NCBI GenBank assembly: GCA_964637835.1
Contig: CAZWYF010000105.1
Coordinates: 1 to 8,170 of the forward strand
Source of the DNA: Glo-17 sp964637835
GTDB lineage: Bacteria > Krumholzibacteriota > Krumholzibacteriia > LZORAL124-64-63
Reading direction: 5' to 3'
DNA length: 8,170 bases
The notes below the pieces were generated by a model, which worked only from the letters and a program-made list of their open reading frames with translations, was not told where the DNA came from and did no database searches. Each line of letters begins with the position of its first letter. Position 1 is the stretch's first letter. The position numbers were made by a program, and so were the translations under genes. Below are positions 5,509-8,170 of this stretch, piece by piece.

Positions 5509-6524
5509 CGGAGCCATCCCCGACGGCGGGTGAAATCCAGGGTGTCGCGCAGGCCGCTGGCGAGGTCGTGCCGTGGCTGCCAGCCGACCTCGCGCCGCAG
5601 GCGCGCGGCGGTGCAGACCCAGCCGGGCTGGTCGAGGTCGCCGGCGCGGTCGGGATTGAGGACGGGGGAGCGGTCGCGGGCCGACGCGGGAGCCAGGGCC
5701 CGCGCCACCGCCAGCGTCCAGAGCGGGACGGTGACGCGACGGACGGGACGGTGGAAGAGCCCGCGCAGGACGGCGAGCAGCTCGTCCCAGTCGTAGCCCC
5801 ACGGGTGGCGACGGCCGGGGTCGCGGGGACCGTCGGGACCGGAGCCGTCGTCGAGGTGGAAGACGCCGGTGGCGCCGCCGGCCTCCAGCAGGGCCACCGC
5901 CGCGGTGGCCGCGTCGCGGCCATCCACCAGGCTCAGCCCCTGCAGGGAGGTGCCTGGACGCACGGTCCAGCCACGGGCGGCGGCCCGCAGCAGGGGCACG
6001 AACTCGCGGTCGCGGGGGCCATAGAGCGACGGGGGCCGCAGGGTGACCGTGCGGAACGGCCAGTCCTGCGCCAGCAGCGCCTCGGCGGCCAGCTTGCTGC
6101 GCCCGTAGCCGGACACCGGGCGGTCGGGCATGGTCTCGTCGCGGGGGTGGTCCAGGCCGGCGGGGCCGCCGGCGGCCAGCGAGCTGATCAGCACGAAGGA
6201 CGCCACGCTGCCGGTGCGCCGGGCGGCCGCCAGCAGGGCCGCGGTGCCGTCGGTGTTGACGCGGCGGTAGGTGGCCTCGTCGGCCATGACCACGCCCGCG
6301 CAGTGGACCACGCCGCGGCAACCGTCGAGCAGCGCCTCGAGGGAGGCGGGCTCGTCCAGCACGGTCTCCACCAGGGCGAGGTCCTTGCCCGCGAGCCAGC
6401 GGTGGCTGCTGGTGGCGCGCACCGCCGCCCGCACCGGCACGCCCGCGGCGAGCAGCACGTCGCAGACGTGGCTGCCCAGGAAGCCGCTCGCCCCGGTGAC
6501 CGCCACCGCCGCGGGCACCGTCAC
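5505..6524 (-). CDS. NAD-dependent epimerase/dehydratase-like extended SDR
   Basis: A 339-residue extended short-chain dehydrogenase/reductase. The N-terminal Rossmann fold shows GASGFLG (11-17). The catalytic set is S114/S115 in VLISSLA, with Y140 and K144 in SGYGRSK. The substrate-side RPPSLYGPRDRE segment (163-174) is typical of sugar or lipid epimerase-dehydratase members. It is soluble. Translation begins at GTG 6522-6524, overlapping the upstream stop by 4 nt (GTGA); GTG at 6518 is the nearest alternative. Between an acyltransferase-like gene and a PAP2 gene, the SDR could act as a ceramide reductase of the CerR type, converting 3-ketoceramide. Sequence alone does not separate this from sugar-nucleotide epimerases. 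Confidence 0.86.
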   Translation of the reverse strand: MTVPAAVAVTGASGFLGSHVCDVLLAAGVPVRAAVRATSSHRWLAGKDLALVETVLDEPASLEALLDGCRGVVHCAGVVMADEATYRRVNTDGTAALLAAARRTGSVASFVLISSLAAGGPAGLDHPRDETMPDRPVSGYGRSKLAAEALLAQDWPFRTVTLRPPSLYGPRDREFVPLLRAAARGWTVRPGTSLQGLSLVDGRDAATAAVALLEAGGATGVFHLDDGSGPDGPRDPGRRHPWGYDWDELLAVLRGLFHRPVRRVTVPLWTLAVARALAPASARDRSPVLNPDRAGDLDQPGWVCTAARLRREVGWQPRHDLASGLRDTLDFTRRRGWLR

Positions 6525-7657
6525 ACCGCCCGCTCGTAGATGCGGTAGACGTTCTTGCGGGTGGCGCCGGACTTCTCCAGGGTGCGGTTCATCAGCTCGT
6601 TGTCCGCGAGGACCCAGGAGCACTCGCCGGTGTGGATGCCGCGGGTCGCCGCATAGCGGATGGTCTCGTGGACCAGCATCACGTCCACGCCCTGGCGCCG
6701 GTGCTCGGGCTTGACGCCCATGAGCAGGGTGCGGGCGCTACGGATCCTGCGCTTGCCCAGCAGGAACCTGAGCCAGCCGAAGGGCAGGAGCGACCCCTTC
6801 AGCGGGAACAGCGCCTGGTTGAAATCCGGCGTGGTCATGGAGAAGCCGATGGGCTCGCCGCCCGGTTCGCTGCCCGCCTCGGCGATGAGCAGGAAACCGG
6901 GGTCGACCATGCCCTTCATGTCCCTGGCCGCGTGGCGGAACTCCTCCTCGTCCATGGGCACGAAGCCCCAGTTGTCCTTCCAGGCGTCGTAGTACAGCCC
7001 ACGGACGATCTCCACCTCCTCCCAGAACCGGTCCATGCGGAACGGCCGCACCGTGAACTCCTGGCGGTCGGCGATGCGCGCGGCGAACCGCGCCATGCGC
7101 GCCGGCGGCTGGCCGCCCGGCGCATGGAACTGCCAGGCGAGCAGGTCCTGGGCCTTCTGCAGGCCGAAGCTCTCGAGCTGCTCCTGGTAGTACGGCGGTT
7201 GCCAGGGCATGCCGATGGCCGGTCGGTTGCGATGGCCCTCGATCAGCAGGCCGAGCGCGTCGTGGTTGGTGGTGAAGCAGCCGGGGCCGCGCATGGTGGT
7301 CATGCCCTGCCCGGCGATCCAGGCCCGCGCGGTCTCCAGCAGACCCGTCGCCACCTCCGCGTCGCCGGGCGCCTCGTAGAACCCGAAGTAGCCCACCTGC
7401 TCGCCGTGGTACTCGTTGCTGCTGCGGTCCACCGCCGCGGCGATGCGCCCCACCGGCATGGCGCCCTGCCGCGCCACCCAGAGCTGGGCGTCGGCATGCC
7501 GGAAGAACGGGTTCTTGGCGGGATCGAGGAAGGCCTTCTGCTGCCCGAGCAGAGGATAGACGTACAGCGGGTGCTTCTTGCCGTACAGCCGGTACGGCAC
7601 CTTCAGGAATTCGCTGCGCGCCCGTGCGTCGCGCACCGGCTCGATGCTCGGTCCCAT
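6521..7657 (-). CDS. GNAT-fold acyltransferase-like protein (possible bacterial ceramide synthase type)
   Basis: A 378-residue soluble protein of a conserved double-GNAT-like family. Recognisable segments are FLKVPYRLY (17-25), KAFLDPAKNPFF (41-52), MPVGRIAAAVD (67-77), the central MRGPGCFTTNHDALGLLIEG (122-141), and WQPPYYQEQLESFGLQKAQDL (152-172). A GNAT motif-A-like GVKPEHRRQG (314-323) lies in the C-terminal domain. Most members are named only as acetyltransferases. The bacterial ceramide synthase bCerS of Caulobacter is also GNAT-like, and the next two genes fit later steps, so N-acylation of a sphingoid base is a reasonable guess. ATG 7657 is chosen for GGGAG (7664-7668) 6 nt upstream. 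It lies 28 nt after the ferritin-like gene and its stop overlaps the SDR start. Confidence 0.8.
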   Translation of the reverse strand: MGPSIEPVRDARARSEFLKVPYRLYGKKHPLYVYPLLGQQKAFLDPAKNPFFRHADAQLWVARQGAMPVGRIAAAVDRSSNEYHGEQVGYFGFYEAPGDAEVATGLLETARAWIAGQGMTTMRGPGCFTTNHDALGLLIEGHRNRPAIGMPWQPPYYQEQLESFGLQKAQDLLAWQFHAPGGQPPARMARFAARIADRQEFTVRPFRMDRFWEEVEIVRGLYYDAWKDNWGFVPMDEEEFRHAARDMKGMVDPGFLLIAEAGSEPGGEPIGFSMTTPDFNQALFPLKGSLLPFGWLRFLLGKRRIRSARTLLMGVKPEHRRQGVDVMLVHETIRYAATRGIHTGECSWVLADNELMNRTLEKSGATRKNVYRIYERAV

Positions 7658-7685
7658 CGCTTCTCCCGTCAGCCGTCGGTGCCCG

Positions 7686-7985
7686 TCAGTGGTCCTGGGC
7701 GCCCTCGTGTCCGGTGATGTCGCCCTCGCGGAAGAGGTACTCCCGCAGCTGGCCATCCCACTCGTGCATGTGGCGCCGCAGCCACTCCAGCGTCATGCAG
7801 GCGTGCTCGATCTCCTCGTCGCGGTTGTGTGCGAGGATCCGCTTGAGCTCCTTGTCCCGCGCCATCACCACCCGCTGGTGGTACCAGTCCACCGCCTCGA
7901 TCTCCTCCTTCAGGCTCGTCAGCGCGCGGTGGATGTCGCGCGCCTCGCCCGGCAGCCCGTCCCACGACTCGTGATAATCGCTCAT
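7686..7985 (-). CDS. Encapsulated-ferritin-like (EncFtn) protein without targeting tail
   Basis: A 99-residue two-helix ferritin-like protein. It strongly resembles encapsulated ferritin: SLKEEIEAVDWYHQR (24-38) and LAHNRDEEIEH (51-61), then MTLEWLRR and LREYLF. Comparison with Rhodospirillum rubrum EncFtn places the ferroxidase ligands at E28, E58 and H61, with W34 and E27/E30 at the iron entry site. Two subunits would make one di-iron centre oxidising Fe(II). The chain ends at GDITGHEGAQDH, well short of the longer R. rubrum protein, and shows no encapsulation peptide of the LxVGSL type. GGAGG (7991-7995) lies 5 nt before the ATG at 7985. It heads the minus-strand operon. An encapsulin gene could lie beyond the right edge, which this window cannot show. 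Confidence 0.9.
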   Translation of the reverse strand: MSDYHESWDGLPGEARDIHRALTSLKEEIEAVDWYHQRVVMARDKELKRILAHNRDEEIEHACMTLEWLRRHMHEWDGQLREYLFREGDITGHEGAQDH

Positions 7986-8170
7986 GACGACCTCCTCGCT
8001 CGTGACCCTGCGGACGATCCGGACCCCGCCACCATGCCACCACCCACCCCCCAGCGCAATACCCACCCCCGCAACCCCTCTCCCCGCCAGCACAGGCGCA
8101 CGAGGTCACCTCGTCCTCCGGGGTGGCCCGGTCCACGAACACCACGGCCCCCGGGTCCCGCGAGCGACGC

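Noticed and set aside
7986..8170. Partial coding sequence at the right edge on either strand
   Set aside because: A minus-strand frame (PGAVVFVDRATPEDEVTSC) and a plus-strand frame both look partly coding, but the minus one has no stop before the ferritin gene and the plus one has no good start; I cannot decide, and no clear promoter is visible either.

Overview
This window is GC-rich bacterial chromosome, with coding third positions almost always G or C. The lineage cannot be fixed from 8 kb. The methionyl-tRNA synthetase carries a KLSTSRGFAVWL-type signature that resembles Bacteroidota-like enzymes more than the common KMSKS form. The gene mix also fits a GC-rich relative of the FCB group, such as a Krumholzibacteriota-, Eisenbacteria- or Gemmatimonadota-like organism. 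This is a weak inference.

Layout. Positions 1-246 hold seven tandem copies of a ~35-bp unit with a C/G palindromic core, noncoding and cut by the window edge. Next on the plus strand are a small SpoIIAA-like STAS protein (320-721), a tRNA-like structured stretch (about 760-818) and an M29-type aminopeptidase-like protein (912-1922). This converges on metG, minus strand (1960-3699). metG and a plus-strand unit are driven by divergent promoters whose -10 boxes overlap (3845-3899). The plus-strand unit encodes a one-helix membrane microprotein and an FmdB-type zinc-ribbon protein (4160-4390).

From 7985 down to 4459, minus strand, lies a tight four-gene operon: an encapsulated-ferritin-like protein, a GNAT-fold acyltransferase-like protein, an extended SDR and a PAP2 membrane phosphatase/phosphotransferase. 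The last three overlap by 4 nt each. The trio GNAT acyltransferase, NAD-dependent epimerase-like reductase and PAP2_3 (Aur1-like) enzyme suggests a bacterial ceramide or sphingolipid cassette: N-acylation, 3-keto reduction, head-group transfer. No serine palmitoyltransferase is visible, so this is inference.

The most striking observation is in the microprotein. Its frame meets a TGA at 4006-4008 but continues for 40 more codons to TAG at 4129-4131. Of these, 39 end in G or C, and a bulged stem-loop with a GGA loop starts 12 nt after the TGA, loop 21 nt away. This makes it a candidate selenoprotein with a Sec-x4-Cys motif outside a transmembrane helix. Readthrough or a nonsense mutation are the alternatives.
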